From: Paenibacillus sp. PK3_47
GTDB lineage: Bacteria; Bacillota; Bacilli; Paenibacillales; Paenibacillaceae
Length of the DNA stretch: 64,000 nt
Direction: 5' to 3'
Assembly (NCBI RefSeq): GCF_023520895.1
Contig: NZ_CP026029.1
Coordinates: forward strand, 6,138,001-6,202,000
A program made the position numbers and the translations under genes. Positions 43,653-52,546 of the stretch are shown here, one piece after another. The notes under the pieces are model-generated. The model saw nothing but the letters and a program-made list of their open reading frames with translations. It made no database searches and was not told the origin of the DNA. Numbering within the stretch: position 1 is the first letter of the stretch; each line of letters starts with the position of its first letter.

Positions 43653-44279
43653 ATGGAGCTGCAAAATCATCAAAATATGGAGACAGGCACCATTCCGCCG
43701 CAACTGAACCATGGCGGCCATGAGATGTTCGACGTTCACGAGGTATTGGCAGGCGCAATCTGCACGCTGGATACTTATACAATGCTTAGTGAACAAGTAC
43801 AGGATCCCGAACTGAAAACGATTCTGGAGCGTCAAAAGCAATTCATGACCACAGAATACAACACTACGCTGGAATGCTTCAAAACCGGACAAGATCCTTC
43901 CGTACCTACACAAAGCTATAAGATGACACAAGGTAATGATTTTGTGTACGGAATGAAACCAAGCACTCCAAAAATGCCTATCCAGTCCGTTGCGGGTGTT
44001 AATGACCAGATTATTTCACTCAGTATGCTGAACTCCTTGAAGCTTGGAGCCGTTATGAAAACCAATGCAGCACTGGAATCCACAAATCCGGTAGTACGCC
44101 GCGTACTTGCCGATTCCCTGCCTAACTGTATTGAGATGGCTTATGAGGTCTCCCTTTACCAGAACAAAAAGGGTTACTATCAAGTACCGCAGCTTCCGCA
44201 GCAGGATATGCAGCAAATGCTGAACAGCTACGGCCCTGCAGCAATTGTGCCGCCGCTTAACGGTAACATGACTCACTAA
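43653..44279 (+). CDS. Spore coat protein, CotF family
   Basis: 208 residues. Ferritin-like Coat_F helices: MFDVHEVLAGAICTLDTYTMLSEQVQDPELKTIL (about 25-60), a linker, and a second helical pair (about 110-170; NDQIISLSMLNSLKLGAVMKTNAALES). AGGAGG lies 8 bases before ATG. Expected in the mother cell during sporulation, assembled in the spore coat. A sigma-K or sigma-E promoter is expected but not identified. Confidence 0.87.
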   Translation: MELQNHQNMETGTIPPQLNHGGHEMFDVHEVLAGAICTLDTYTMLSEQVQDPELKTILERQKQFMTTEYNTTLECFKTGQDPSVPTQSYKMTQGNDFVYGMKPSTPKMPIQSVAGVNDQIISLSMLNSLKLGAVMKTNAALESTNPVVRRVLADSLPNCIEMAYEVSLYQNKKGYYQVPQLPQQDMQQMLNSYGPAAIVPPLNGNMTH

Positions 44280-44303
44280 CCGGATTTCTGAAGTAACACA
44301 AAG

Positions 44304-44328
44304 AAGCTGCCCTTGGGCGGCTTTTTTG
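44304..44328 (+). terminator. Terminator of the CotF-like gene
   Basis: GCTGCCC-TT-GGGCGGC (one G-U pair) followed by TTTTTT. Confidence 0.85.
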
Positions 44329-44356
44329 TATTTTAGCAGAAACAAAATGTGACCGG

Positions 44357-44627
44357 ATGCCGTTCTGGATAACCGGCGAAGATGAGCTGGAAGGTTTTGT
44401 AGCGGCGCTGGGAACTGCCAAGCCGCTTGCTGCCGAGCCGCTGATCGATCAGGGAATTTATGAGAATGAAGACCGTAAAATCATCTATTTGATTTGCAGC
44501 TGGAGGAAAACACAAAGGTGCAATTGGTTTTGTTCGGTCAAGGGTTAGTTAGCTGCGCATGATCCCGGTATTCTTCGAGGTGGAAGACAGTGCGTTTCAG
44601 ACGCTGTGGAACAGCATGAATCTGTAA
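44357..44627 (+). pseudogene. Small gene broken by two frameshifts
   Basis: Three consecutive frames carry protein-like sequence that joins into one product of about 90 residues: MPFWITGEDELEGFVAAL...RKIIYLIC from 44357, then QLEENTKVQLVLFGQGL from 44497 in the next frame, then MIPVFFEVEDSAFQTLWNSMNL from 44559 to TAA 44625-44627 in the third. There is no ribosome-binding site before 44357, yet a terminator is preserved after the end. I do not recognise the family. Two sequencing errors within 70 bases are an alternative but less likely. Confidence 0.6.
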
Positions 44628-44642
44628 ACCATTGCAGTTCAG

Positions 44643-44676
44643 CCACATGTGAGTCCTATACTCCATGTGGTTTTTT
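44643..44676 (+). terminator. Terminator after the pseudogene
   Basis: CCACATG (44643-44649) pairs with CATGTGG (44664-44670), followed by TTTTTT. Confidence 0.85.
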
Positions 44677-44717
44677 GATATAATTATCTGAAAACACTGG
44701 TTATGGAGATGGTACAG

Positions 44718-45260
44718 ATGTCAGATAGTCAGGTATACATAAGGTTCGCCGAGGAAAGTGATGCGAAGGAAATGACCGAGATGAATACGCGCAACCGGAC
44801 TTTTTTTGAAGAATTCTCGCCAGGCAACTCCGACGAATTCTATACGGAAGAGCATCAGCTCCAGATGATTATTAAGGGCAGGACGGACCGGGCAGAGGAC
44901 AGGAAATACGACTTTCTGATCTGCCACACGCCAACCGGACAAATTATCGGCAGCGCTGGGCTGTCTTTCATAGTACGGGGACCGCTTCAGAGCTGTATGA
45001 TCGGATACACGCTGGACCAGAATTTTAACGGGAAGGGTTTCATGACGGAAGCAGTGAAGCAGGTTGTAAGTTATGCTTTTCAGGAACTGAAGTTTCACCG
45101 GATTACGGGAGAAGCCTCCCCGAAGAATCCCGGATCGATCCGTGTGCTTGAAAAAGCAGGCTTCCACAAAGAAGGCATCTCGCGCAGCAACCTTAAGATC
45201 CGCGGGGTATGGGAGGATCATCAGGTTCTGGCTATTATCAATCCCGATGACAGTATTTAG
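44718..45260 (+). CDS. GNAT acetyltransferase, RimJ/RimL type
   Basis: 180 residues from ATG 44718, chosen because GGAGATGG lies upstream; an ATG at 44703 has none. GNAT fold: substrate region at the N-terminus, QSCMIGYTLDQNFNGKGFMTEAVKQV acetyl-CoA binding motif A (about 95-120), and the ASPKNPGSIRVLEKAGF motif. Acetylates a protein N-terminus or an amine; target unknown. Ends 15 bases before the ROK gene, so probably co-transcribed. Confidence 0.88.
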   Translation: MSDSQVYIRFAEESDAKEMTEMNTRNRTFFEEFSPGNSDEFYTEEHQLQMIIKGRTDRAEDRKYDFLICHTPTGQIIGSAGLSFIVRGPLQSCMIGYTLDQNFNGKGFMTEAVKQVVSYAFQELKFHRITGEASPKNPGSIRVLEKAGFHKEGISRSNLKIRGVWEDHQVLAIINPDDSI

Positions 45261-45275
45261 TCTGCAGGAGGAACT

Positions 45276-46280
45276 ATGCGAAAAGCAAACCCTACGCTGA
45301 TGAAAGAGATTAATCTGAACCATGTGCGTGAAGTGATGAAACAGCTCGAAACGGCCACAAAACCCCGGCTTGCGTCCATGACCGGATTAAGCGTTGTTAC
45401 CATAAACTCCCTGGTCAAGGAGCTGCATGAGCGCGGTGAGCTGTTTGAGGATTCTTTTGTCCCGTCCGGCGGCGGGCGGCCTGCACAGACCTACCGTTAC
45501 AATTATGATTTCAGCCTTGCACTTGTCATGTATCTGAAGGAAGAGCAGGGCCAGGAGCTGGTCTCAGCAGCTGTAGTCAATCTGGAAGACGGGATTCTGG
45601 CCAGGGAGAATTACAAGATGCCTGTACTGGACAGGGCGTATTTCCGGAGCATCGTCGGTCATTTTATTTCCTTGTATCCTGCAATCAAAATCATTGGCAT
45701 CGGTATCCCTGGTCAAGCCGTCAACGGGGAAATAACGGTCAGCAGCCATCAGGAGCTGCGGGGTTCCAGGATGATCAAAGAAATTGAAGCTGAATTTGGA
45801 CTTCAGGTACTGGTCGAAAATGATGTAAATGCCGCGATCAGCGGATACTGTATGGAGCATGGGGAAGCAGAGGACCAGTGTATATCAGGCATTTACTTTC
45901 CGCGCAGATATCCGCCGGGTATGGGCATTGTTCTGGATGGCAAGGTCATCAGAGGCAAAAACGGCATGTCAGGAGAGATCAAGTTTCTGCCGGACAGTCC
46001 GGACTGGATGAGCGAAATGAGCACCGCTACCTTCGTGGATGTAGTCTGCCGGATTCTTCAGACCGTAAATGCGGTTCTTGCTCCCGATAAAATCGTAATC
46101 TACCAGGACAGGGTGGGGGAAGAGCTTTGGGAACCCGCTTGGCGACTTTACTGTGAACACCATCCTATGCCTTCCGATCCGGAGGTTATTTTGCAGAATA
46201 CATTTCAGCAGGATTTTGAAACGGGCCTGCGCAGGATGACGCTTAAAGGACTGCAGTCCAATTTGGCTCCGACCTCCTAA
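45276..46280 (+). CDS. ROK-family transcriptional regulator
   Basis: 334 residues. N-terminal winged HTH (about 1-75; ATKPRLASMTGLSVVTINSLVKELHERG) and a ROK domain with IIGIGIPGQAVNG and the MSGEIKFLPDSPDW region. The ATP/sugar and zinc-binding motifs of ROK kinases are incomplete (the CXCGXXGC zinc cluster is absent), as in several regulators. ATG follows AGGAGGAACT. Likely controls the MFS transporter downstream in response to a sugar. Confidence 0.87.
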   Translation: MRKANPTLMKEINLNHVREVMKQLETATKPRLASMTGLSVVTINSLVKELHERGELFEDSFVPSGGGRPAQTYRYNYDFSLALVMYLKEEQGQELVSAAVVNLEDGILARENYKMPVLDRAYFRSIVGHFISLYPAIKIIGIGIPGQAVNGEITVSSHQELRGSRMIKEIEAEFGLQVLVENDVNAAISGYCMEHGEAEDQCISGIYFPRRYPPGMGIVLDGKVIRGKNGMSGEIKFLPDSPDWMSEMSTATFVDVVCRILQTVNAVLAPDKIVIYQDRVGEELWEPAWRLYCEHHPMPSDPEVILQNTFQQDFETGLRRMTLKGLQSNLAPTS

Positions 46281-46322
46281 AACCCGTCTCCAGAAGGTGA
46301 TTCCGGGGACTGGTTTTCTTTA
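46279..46322 (+). terminator. Terminator-like hairpin after the ROK gene
   Basis: Imperfect stem beginning at the stop codon, with AAAACC (46279-46284) and GGTTTT (46312-46317) at its base. Confidence 0.55.
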
Positions 46323-46323
46323 C

Positions 46324-46374
46324 TTGACAATGCCATTATTCTGTCGGAAAATAAACGGGCGTACTTTATAAAGT
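46324..46374 (+). promoter_or_regulatory. Candidate promoter and operator of the MFS gene
   Basis: TTGACA at 46324-46329 is a perfect -35 box, although the -10 at the expected distance is poor. The perfect 12-bp palindrome ACTTTATAAAGT (46363-46374) lies just before the ribosome-binding site and may be the ROK operator. Confidence 0.4.
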
Positions 46375-46400
46375 TTCTTTATTAAGTGAGGGATGATGTT

Positions 46401-47609
46401 TTGGCAACCTGGTTTTTAGTTATAATCTATCTTGCGTTTATCAGCCTGGGACTTCCTGATTCATTGCTTGGTTCCGCATGGCCGGTCATCTGGCCGGATA
46501 TCGGCTCTTCGCTGGGTTCTGCCGGCCTTGTATCCATGATCATTGCAGCCGGAACCATCGTGTCCAGTCTGGTCAGCGGACAAATCATCGGGCGCATGGG
46601 AACCGGGAAAGTTACCTTGTTCAGCTGCCTGCTTACTGCTGTTTCCTTACTGGGCTTCTCCATGGCACCTTCCATGTTCTGGTTCATCGTACTGGCGGTT
46701 CCCCTTGGTCTTGGCGCAGGTGCGGTAGATGCTGCACTTAATCATTACGTGGCAGACAATTACAAGGCCCACCACATGAATTGGCTGCACTGCTTCTGGG
46801 GAGTAGGAGCTACGGCTGGTCCGGTCATCATGGCCGGTTTTTTGGCAGGGCCGCATTCATGGAGAGGCGGTTACGCCGCAGTTGCCGTCATCCAGTTCAT
46901 TCTGGTTGTAATTCTTCTGGTGACACTTCCTTTGTGGAAGAAGGTGGCTGCAGCCAGAGGACATGAGCAGTCTGATCATATAAGCCAGGAGAAAGCCCTG
47001 GAAGAGAAGGACAAAGCAGGCGTACCCGTAAAAGTACTACAGTTAAAGGGAGTAAAGCCATCCCTGCTGGCCTTCTTTCTGTATTGCGGAGTCGAGATGA
47101 CCGTCGGGTTATGGGGAGCCAGTTATCTGGTAGGTACAAGAAATGTTGCGGCAGAAACCGCTGCGGGCTGGATCTCCTTGTATTATGGAGGAATTACCGT
47201 CGGGAGATTGATCACAGGTTTTATTACTTTAAAAGTTGCCAACCGGCTGCTGATCCGTTATGGCCAGCTGGTAACTCTGGCAGGCGGAATTCTTCTGCTC
47301 CTGCCGCTGTCTTCATCCGTTTCCATGTTAGGCTTTATTCTCATCGGACTCGGCCTTGCGCCTATTTATCCGGGGCTTCTGCATGAGACACCTGCGAGGT
47401 TCGGCCGGGAGAACTCCGCCAGACTGATGGGGTATCAGATGTCTGTAGCCTATACCGGTTCCACACTGGTTCCGCCGCTGTTCGGACTGCTTGCGGCTAA
47501 CGCAGGTACAGACTCATTTCCGGTAATCATCCTTATTCTTCAGGCGGGTATGCTGCTTAGTGTAGAAGCAGTGAACAGAGTGCTCAGAACTAAAAGATTA
47601 AGTGATTAA
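46401..47609 (+). CDS. MFS sugar-type transporter
   Basis: 402 residues from TTG 46401 after GAGGGATGATG; a GTG at 46386 gives a form five residues longer. Twelve membrane helices with central loop at about 200-225. Sequence blocks such as GLPDSLLGSAWPVIWPDIG, GAGAVDAALNHYVADNY and MNWLHCFWGVGATAGPVIM resemble the FucP/YfkF-like MFS group. Behind a ROK regulator it probably imports a sugar or exports a sugar derivative. Confidence 0.87.
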   Translation: MATWFLVIIYLAFISLGLPDSLLGSAWPVIWPDIGSSLGSAGLVSMIIAAGTIVSSLVSGQIIGRMGTGKVTLFSCLLTAVSLLGFSMAPSMFWFIVLAVPLGLGAGAVDAALNHYVADNYKAHHMNWLHCFWGVGATAGPVIMAGFLAGPHSWRGGYAAVAVIQFILVVILLVTLPLWKKVAAARGHEQSDHISQEKALEEKDKAGVPVKVLQLKGVKPSLLAFFLYCGVEMTVGLWGASYLVGTRNVAAETAAGWISLYYGGITVGRLITGFITLKVANRLLIRYGQLVTLAGGILLLLPLSSSVSMLGFILIGLGLAPIYPGLLHETPARFGRENSARLMGYQMSVAYTGSTLVPPLFGLLAANAGTDSFPVIILILQAGMLLSVEAVNRVLRTKRLSD

Positions 47610-47622
47610 TATTCAGATTCAT

Positions 47623-47673
47623 GCAGGGGCTATTCCAACAAGGCATAGGATATGGCTTAAGGGATAGCCCCTG
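47623..47673. terminator. Bidirectional terminator overlapping the lipoprotein gene end
   Basis: CAGGGGCTATTCC (from 47623) pairs with GGGATAGCCCCTG (about 47661-47673). The right arm lies inside the last codons of the minus-strand lipoprotein gene. Confidence 0.75.
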
Positions 47674-49036
47674 TTCGAACATCCGCCCAGGCCAGCGTTC
47701 CATCCGGCATCCAGCCAAGCAGAGTCCCTGCTGCTGCGAATTCAAAGGTCCTTTCCAGCTTGTCATATACTGTTATGGCCCCTGAATGGGAGGGATATGC
47801 CGCAAATCTTCCGTCCGGCGACCACTGAAGCCTGGATAACGGAAAGTAATCCTGCTGGCGCTCATGCTCCCAGATATCCTCTTTTACCTGATCCGTAATT
47901 CTCTCATCCCCCATAATTGAAGATGCCCCGCTTGTGATGCTGAAACGGATTTTCCCGAGCGGGTTGCTCACCTCTCTGTCAGCAGGAAGAATAAGTGTAG
48001 AATCATCCTCCCAGACCAGCGGATACACGAATAGAAAACCGTCACTGTGTGAAAGGAAAGCGGCATTCTCCCGCGACAACAGCGTATTGCCTTTCCGGTC
48101 CAGAACCAGCAGGTCCGCTCCGGGGCCAATGTAATCATCATGCGCGTACAATACAGCGATGCGGGTACCGTCAGGAGATGAGGACATTCCGTAGACCGGC
48201 TTGTCAAAGGTATGAATTTTACTGCGTGTGAAGTCCTTCAAATCCACACGGTACAGCGTTCTGTTGCCGGATACCATATAAGTGTAGCCTTGATAAAAAC
48301 GGTCAGAGTACATCTCATGATATCCGTAATCATTGCCGAATGAGGCCTCTTCCCGGGAGAAAGAAGGAATATTCTGCGCTTGACCTGTCAACGCCTGAAC
48401 CAGATGATGCTCTTCTTGTCCATAGAACAAAAAGGATGGCGAAGAGGATTCAACGTTTTGTACAGGGTGGATCCAGCCCGTATTCCAGCCCGGAATGACC
48501 CGCCGGGTACCGGAGGTGATGCCTTTGAACAGAATGCTCCCTTGACCGGCCTGGGATCTCATGATGACTGAATTACGGTATGGCTGCTCCGTATTAGCAT
48601 ACGTTTGTCCATCTGCGGTCCTTGCTTCATCCAGATTAAACGTTCCGGAAAAATTGCTGCTCTCATCCATATGCAGACGAATCTGTACAAACCGGGGAGA
48701 TTCCCATTCCAGCGAATAGCTGAACTCTGCCTGCGGATCGCTGGTCTGCAGACTATTTTTTAGCGCTTGTTCCAATGAGTCCCTGTCAATGTCGCTGTTG
48801 GACTTCACTTGCACCACCTGCCTGTATCCATCTATGGTAATCAGCTGTTCTATATATAGAAAAGGCTCTTCGTCGCTTGCCGCCGCTGAAGATAAAGAAG
48901 CGGCTGGCTGAGCCGGGACTGACGAACTGGCTGCTGAAGCAGGGGATGGAGAAGTGCCTGCATTGTCTGCTCTATCAGCTCCCCGGCAGCCTGACAGCAA
49001 AGCAGCGGCCAGCACAACCACAGTTAAATAACGCAT
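47657..49036 (-). CDS. Lipoprotein with TolB-like propeller region
   Basis: 459 residues. Lipobox LSGC (Cys17), Ser/Ala-rich low-complexity linker (about 20-55), a domain of about 100 residues without a match, and a C-terminal half (about 230-455) with WD/TolB-like repeats, e.g. YGMSSSPDGTRIAVLYAHDD and RLQWSPDGRFAAYPSHSGA. Exposed on the outer membrane face. AGGAGG precedes the ATG. No neighbours in the same direction. Confidence 0.82.
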   Translation of the reverse strand: MRYLTVVVLAAALLSGCRGADRADNAGTSPSPASAASSSVPAQPAASLSSAAASDEEPFLYIEQLITIDGYRQVVQVKSNSDIDRDSLEQALKNSLQTSDPQAEFSYSLEWESPRFVQIRLHMDESSNFSGTFNLDEARTADGQTYANTEQPYRNSVIMRSQAGQGSILFKGITSGTRRVIPGWNTGWIHPVQNVESSSPSFLFYGQEEHHLVQALTGQAQNIPSFSREEASFGNDYGYHEMYSDRFYQGYTYMVSGNRTLYRVDLKDFTRSKIHTFDKPVYGMSSSPDGTRIAVLYAHDDYIGPGADLLVLDRKGNTLLSRENAAFLSHSDGFLFVYPLVWEDDSTLILPADREVSNPLGKIRFSITSGASSIMGDERITDQVKEDIWEHERQQDYFPLSRLQWSPDGRFAAYPSHSGAITVYDKLERTFEFAAAGTLLGWMPDGTLAWADVRTGAIP

Positions 49037-49198
49037 ACATAAACCTCCTGGTATGTTCCAAAGTTGTACGGATTGTATGAAATGGTTAGATTTACATAAT
49101 AATATGGACGTTATTGCTGCGGATAAGTTGCTGCGGCCGGGGATACGGGGATTATCAAACTACAAATCTCCATATAAGTAGACGGAAGAGGTTAGAGG

Positions 49199-49228
49199 AA
49201 CAGCGGTTGCTTCGGCAGCCGTTTTTTT
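49199..49228 (+). terminator. Orphan terminator
   Basis: CGGTTGC-TTCG-GCAGCCG (49204-49221) with a UUCG-type loop and seven T residues. No forward gene lies upstream of it before the MFS terminator at 47.6 kb, so it may end a small RNA or a lost gene in 49040-49200. Confidence 0.75.
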
Positions 49229-49310
49229 ATTAGCCAAGAGGCAAAGTAATTCCATTCTATGGTAGAATTCGATTGTGATCGTGATTTTTTTTATAAAAGG
49301 AGCCTTGTAA

Positions 49311-49838
49311 ATGATTTCAATAATTCAAATGACACTTCATGATGCTTATAAAATCCGTGACATCGATCGTTCGGAATCCATTGAACTGATGTACAAATTA
49401 AATAACGGAGTACTTGAAGAAATAAATTCACCGCATGAATGCCCCAGATGGGCGGAAGATACTTATCTTGAAATCATATCCCGGTATGAATATGAGCTAA
49501 CACACGGCGGAACGGCTTTTGGAGCATTTGACGGAAATAAATTAGTTGGGTTTGGTGTCCTGGCACATAAGTTCAGGGGCTATGATAAGGACAGGCTTCA
49601 GATTGATCTTATGTATGTGTCACGGGAATACAGAAGAAGAGGCATCGGCAGTCTTATTATGGAATCGCTTAGTAAAGCAGCAATTAAACAAAAGGCAAAG
49701 TATTTATATATTTCGTCGACCGAGACTGAATCAGCTGTGAAGTTTTATACCAGTCTTGGTTCAGCTGTTACAACAGATATCGATGCGGAATTATTTGAAA
49801 AAGAACCCGATGACATTCACATGGTAATAAAATTATAG
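49311..49838 (+). CDS. GNAT acetyltransferase
   Basis: 175 residues. Acetyl-CoA binding motif VSREYRRRGIGSLIMESL (about 102-120) and FYTSLGS near the C-terminus. AAAGGAGCC lies 7 bases upstream of ATG. Lower GC than its neighbours, together with the following gene, which may indicate recent acquisition. Substrate unknown. Confidence 0.87.
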   Translation: MISIIQMTLHDAYKIRDIDRSESIELMYKLNNGVLEEINSPHECPRWAEDTYLEIISRYEYELTHGGTAFGAFDGNKLVGFGVLAHKFRGYDKDRLQIDLMYVSREYRRRGIGSLIMESLSKAAIKQKAKYLYISSTETESAVKFYTSLGSAVTTDIDAELFEKEPDDIHMVIKL

Positions 49839-49891
49839 CAATATTAGTAAAGTTGATTTAACTCAAAAATAAAAGCAGAGGGGGGGCTATA

Positions 49892-50356
49892 TTGAGTGAG
49901 ATAAAGTATCCGGTAAAAACTGCATCACGTATGGGAACCGTTATCGGCATGATTTTAATTACATCCATTCAATGTTTTAACGTATGGAGATTATGGGATT
50001 CGCAGCGAGAATTTTTCTTTTACGCATCTTTAACAGCAATTTGTATATGTGTAGGGGTAATGCTAATTTCTTTGTACATAACATTTCTAAAAAAACCAAC
50101 AGAGTTATGCCTGTCCAATGAGCAAATGATATTCAATGGGAAGGTAATGAAACCAAAGGATATTAAAATGATCATGATCAGAGGGTATTTTAAACCTGTA
50201 ATAGGGATATTGCCTCACGGTAGGATGCTCGTCCCTATGGATATGGCATTCAGGTATTCAAAGGATGAAGAAGATAAAGCTATCGCGGATTTAAAGAGCT
50301 GGGCAGCAATGAATGATGTAGAGATGGACAATAAATATTTTCAGACGTGGATATAG
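49892..50356 (+). CDS. Small membrane protein of unknown function
   Basis: 154 residues, TTG start after AGAGGGGGGG. Two membrane helices (about 15-35 and 45-65) followed by a 90-residue soluble domain with bPH-like features (LCLSNEQMIFNGKVMKPKDIKMIMI). AT-rich like the preceding gene. I do not recognise a named family. Confidence 0.7.
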   Translation: MSEIKYPVKTASRMGTVIGMILITSIQCFNVWRLWDSQREFFFYASLTAICICVGVMLISLYITFLKKPTELCLSNEQMIFNGKVMKPKDIKMIMIRGYFKPVIGILPHGRMLVPMDMAFRYSKDEEDKAIADLKSWAAMNDVEMDNKYFQTWI

Positions 50357-50376
50357 GAGTATTCATTAAAAGAAAC

Positions 50377-50425
50377 ACAACAGCGGCAGCCCCGGACCTT
50401 ATCCGTCCAGGCTGCCGCTTTGTTA
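50377..50425 (+). terminator. Terminator between convergent genes
   Basis: AGCGGCAGCC pairs with GGCTGCCGCT (50382-50419), followed by TTGTTAT; A-rich on the other side. Its sequence parallels the terminator at 22794-22848. Confidence 0.85.
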
Positions 50426-50450
50426 TCAAATCATCCCAATACATATGAAC

Positions 50451-51122
50451 CTAAATAAGGACATAAGTTGCTCTAAGAGGGCCATGAACGCCTACGACAA
50501 GCTGCATTTCAATATCCGCCGAATTGGAAGGGCCGGAAATGAAGTTGATGGCCGAGCCCACGGGTTCACCGGCTTCCACCCTTCGGTTCAGATCTGCGGC
50601 CGCCTGGGTGGAGCGGAGGACTATCCGTTGTTTCTCAATCACTGCAATATAATGGTCCGGCAAAAAGTGAAGCGAGCGCCCCTGGTCCGGCCGGCTCTCC
50701 ACAACAATCGTACCCGACTCGGCCAGCACGTAATCCGCAAAGACAATAGCGGTATTAGCTGCTTCCGAGCGGCTGATATTATTCTCCCTGCCGGCAGACT
50801 CCGACCAGACGTACGAATCCGGGAAGCTCAGTCCATACCCTGCAAACCGGGAGTCACCCGATGTAATGACCGGACCACCGCCGTTGGCCTGGATCAGATC
50901 ATCGAGGGTCTGCTGCAGGATCTCAGGACTTGATTCGATCAGCTGCGTGTGAATGAAGAAGCATTGCTCTTTCAGAATCCCAATTAAATCATCTGTCGTC
51001 AGACTCCCGTAACTGTCCGGAAACATTCCCTTAAAGTCAGGCCGCTGTACTTCAGCTGCCCGTGCACGCCCCAGCTTGGAAGCGACGGTGTTCAGGAATG
51101 CCTCTCTGTTGGCTGATGTCAT
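50451..51122 (-). CDS. lutC: Lactate utilisation protein LutC
   Basis: 223 residues, LUD domain (about 40-220; TTDDLIGILKEQCFF, IVFADYVLAESGTIV, GPSNSADIEMQLVVGVHGP). Third component of the LutABC complex that oxidises L-lactate to pyruvate. ATG overlaps the lutB stop by 4 bases. Confidence 0.93.
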   Translation of the reverse strand: MTSANREAFLNTVASKLGRARAAEVQRPDFKGMFPDSYGSLTTDDLIGILKEQCFFIHTQLIESSPEILQQTLDDLIQANGGGPVITSGDSRFAGYGLSFPDSYVWSESAGRENNISRSEAANTAIVFADYVLAESGTIVVESRPDQGRSLHFLPDHYIAVIEKQRIVLRSTQAAADLNRRVEAGEPVGSAINFISGPSNSADIEMQLVVGVHGPLRATYVLI

Positions 51123-52546
51123 TTACCGCTGCCCCCTTTACGCTGCTCCATCCAGGTCCGGAAACTGTCCTGCTGCTTGACCGGCTGGTTAAGGTCACGG
51201 ACATTAATCCATCCTTGAATCAGTCCCGGACCTCTCACAATCCGTCCATGCTTGCTGAGCATCCGGCTTCCCGGGTTCGCAAACCGCAGCGCCTTGCCGA
51301 AGAGGGACCGGGAAGAGAGCAGGCGGCCTGCCGCTTTCATCTGCATACGGTCTGCTGCACCGGTGCGCTTTTCGTTCACGATTTTCTGACGGTGCATAAT
51401 CAGCTGCTCGTGAAGCGGGATTTTGACCGGACAGACATCGGTACAGGCTGCACAAAGGCTGGAAGCAAAAGGAAGCTCCTTATAGTCATCATATCCGCCG
51501 AGAAGGGGAGTAATTACGGCTCCGATCGGTCCCGGATAAATCGACCCGTAGGCATGCCCGCCTATATGCCGGTAGATCGGGCAGACGTTCAGACAGGCGC
51601 CGCAGCGGATGCACTGCAGAGCTTCATTGAATTCACTTCCCAGAATATCCGAGCGGCCGTTATCCACGACAACGAGATGGAACTCTTCCGGACCGTCACT
51701 TTCACCTGATACCTTAGGGCCCATAACGGTGATATAACTCGTTAATTTCTGTCCGACAGCGCTGCGGCAGAGCAGATTATCCAGCACTTCCATCTCTTCG
51801 AGCGTAGGCACAATCCGTTCCATGCCCATCACCGCAATTTGGGTTTTCGGTATGGCCGCTGTAAGATCTCCGTTACCCTCATTGGTCACCAGATTGATGG
51901 CACCCATATTAGCTACGGCAAAGTTGCATCCCGTGATCCCGACATCCGCATCCAGGAACTTCTGCCGCAGCACTTCCCTGGCGAACCGGGCCAGATTCTC
52001 CGGCGTTTCATCACCGGTATAGCCGAGTTTTTCAGTGAACACTCTCCTGATCTGTTTGCGGTCTTTGTGCAGGGCAGGGGCCACAATATGGGAAGGCGGG
52101 TCCCAGTCGTCAATCTGGAGAATATATTCGCCAAGATCAGTCTCAATCAGGTCACATCCGGCTTCGATCAATACCTTGTTCATTTCAATTTCTTCGGTGA
52201 CCATCGATTTGGACTTGACGATTTTCTTCGCCTGCTTCCGGACGACGACATCCCGGATGTAGCTGCTGGCTTCTTCTTTGGTTGCGGCAAAATAAATATG
52301 CCCGCCTCTTTGCTCAATATTATCTGCGAGCTGATTAAGGTAAAAGTCCAGGTTCTTCAGTGTATGCTGGCGGATTTGCTGGCCGATCGTGCGCCACTGC
52401 TCCCAATCCCCGAGTGAGGTGGCGGCAGTAAGCCGTCTTGTCTTCAGGCTGTCCTGCGCAGAGCTTACGGCGCTTCTCATGAATGTATCGCTGATACCTT
52501 CAGTACTGCGTTCACTGAATTCCCGTTTATCGGTTTGCAGGCTCAA
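51119..52546 (-). CDS. lutB: Iron-sulfur lactate oxidation subunit LutB
   Basis: 475 residues. LUD domain in the N-terminal 290 residues, then two 4Fe-4S motifs: CIRCGACLNVCP (about 310) and CAACTDVCPVKIP (about 360). Electron-transfer core of LutABC. ATG overlaps the lutA stop by 4 bases. Confidence 0.95.
   Translation of the reverse strand: MSLQTDKREFSERSTEGISDTFMRSAVSSAQDSLKTRRLTAATSLGDWEQWRTIGQQIRQHTLKNLDFYLNQLADNIEQRGGHIYFAATKEEASSYIRDVVVRKQAKKIVKSKSMVTEEIEMNKVLIEAGCDLIETDLGEYILQIDDWDPPSHIVAPALHKDRKQIRRVFTEKLGYTGDETPENLARFAREVLRQKFLDADVGITGCNFAVANMGAINLVTNEGNGDLTAAIPKTQIAVMGMERIVPTLEEMEVLDNLLCRSAVGQKLTSYITVMGPKVSGESDGPEEFHLVVVDNGRSDILGSEFNEALQCIRCGACLNVCPIYRHIGGHAYGSIYPGPIGAVITPLLGGYDDYKELPFASSLCAACTDVCPVKIPLHEQLIMHRQKIVNEKRTGAADRMQMKAAGRLLSSRSLFGKALRFANPGSRMLSKHGRIVRGPGLIQGWINVRDLNQPVKQQDSFRTWMEQRKGGSGK

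Noticed and set aside
49311..50356. A genomic island, based on the lower GC of these two genes.
   Set aside because: Only two genes, with no integrase, repeats or attachment sites at the borders; noted as possible transfer but not supported further.
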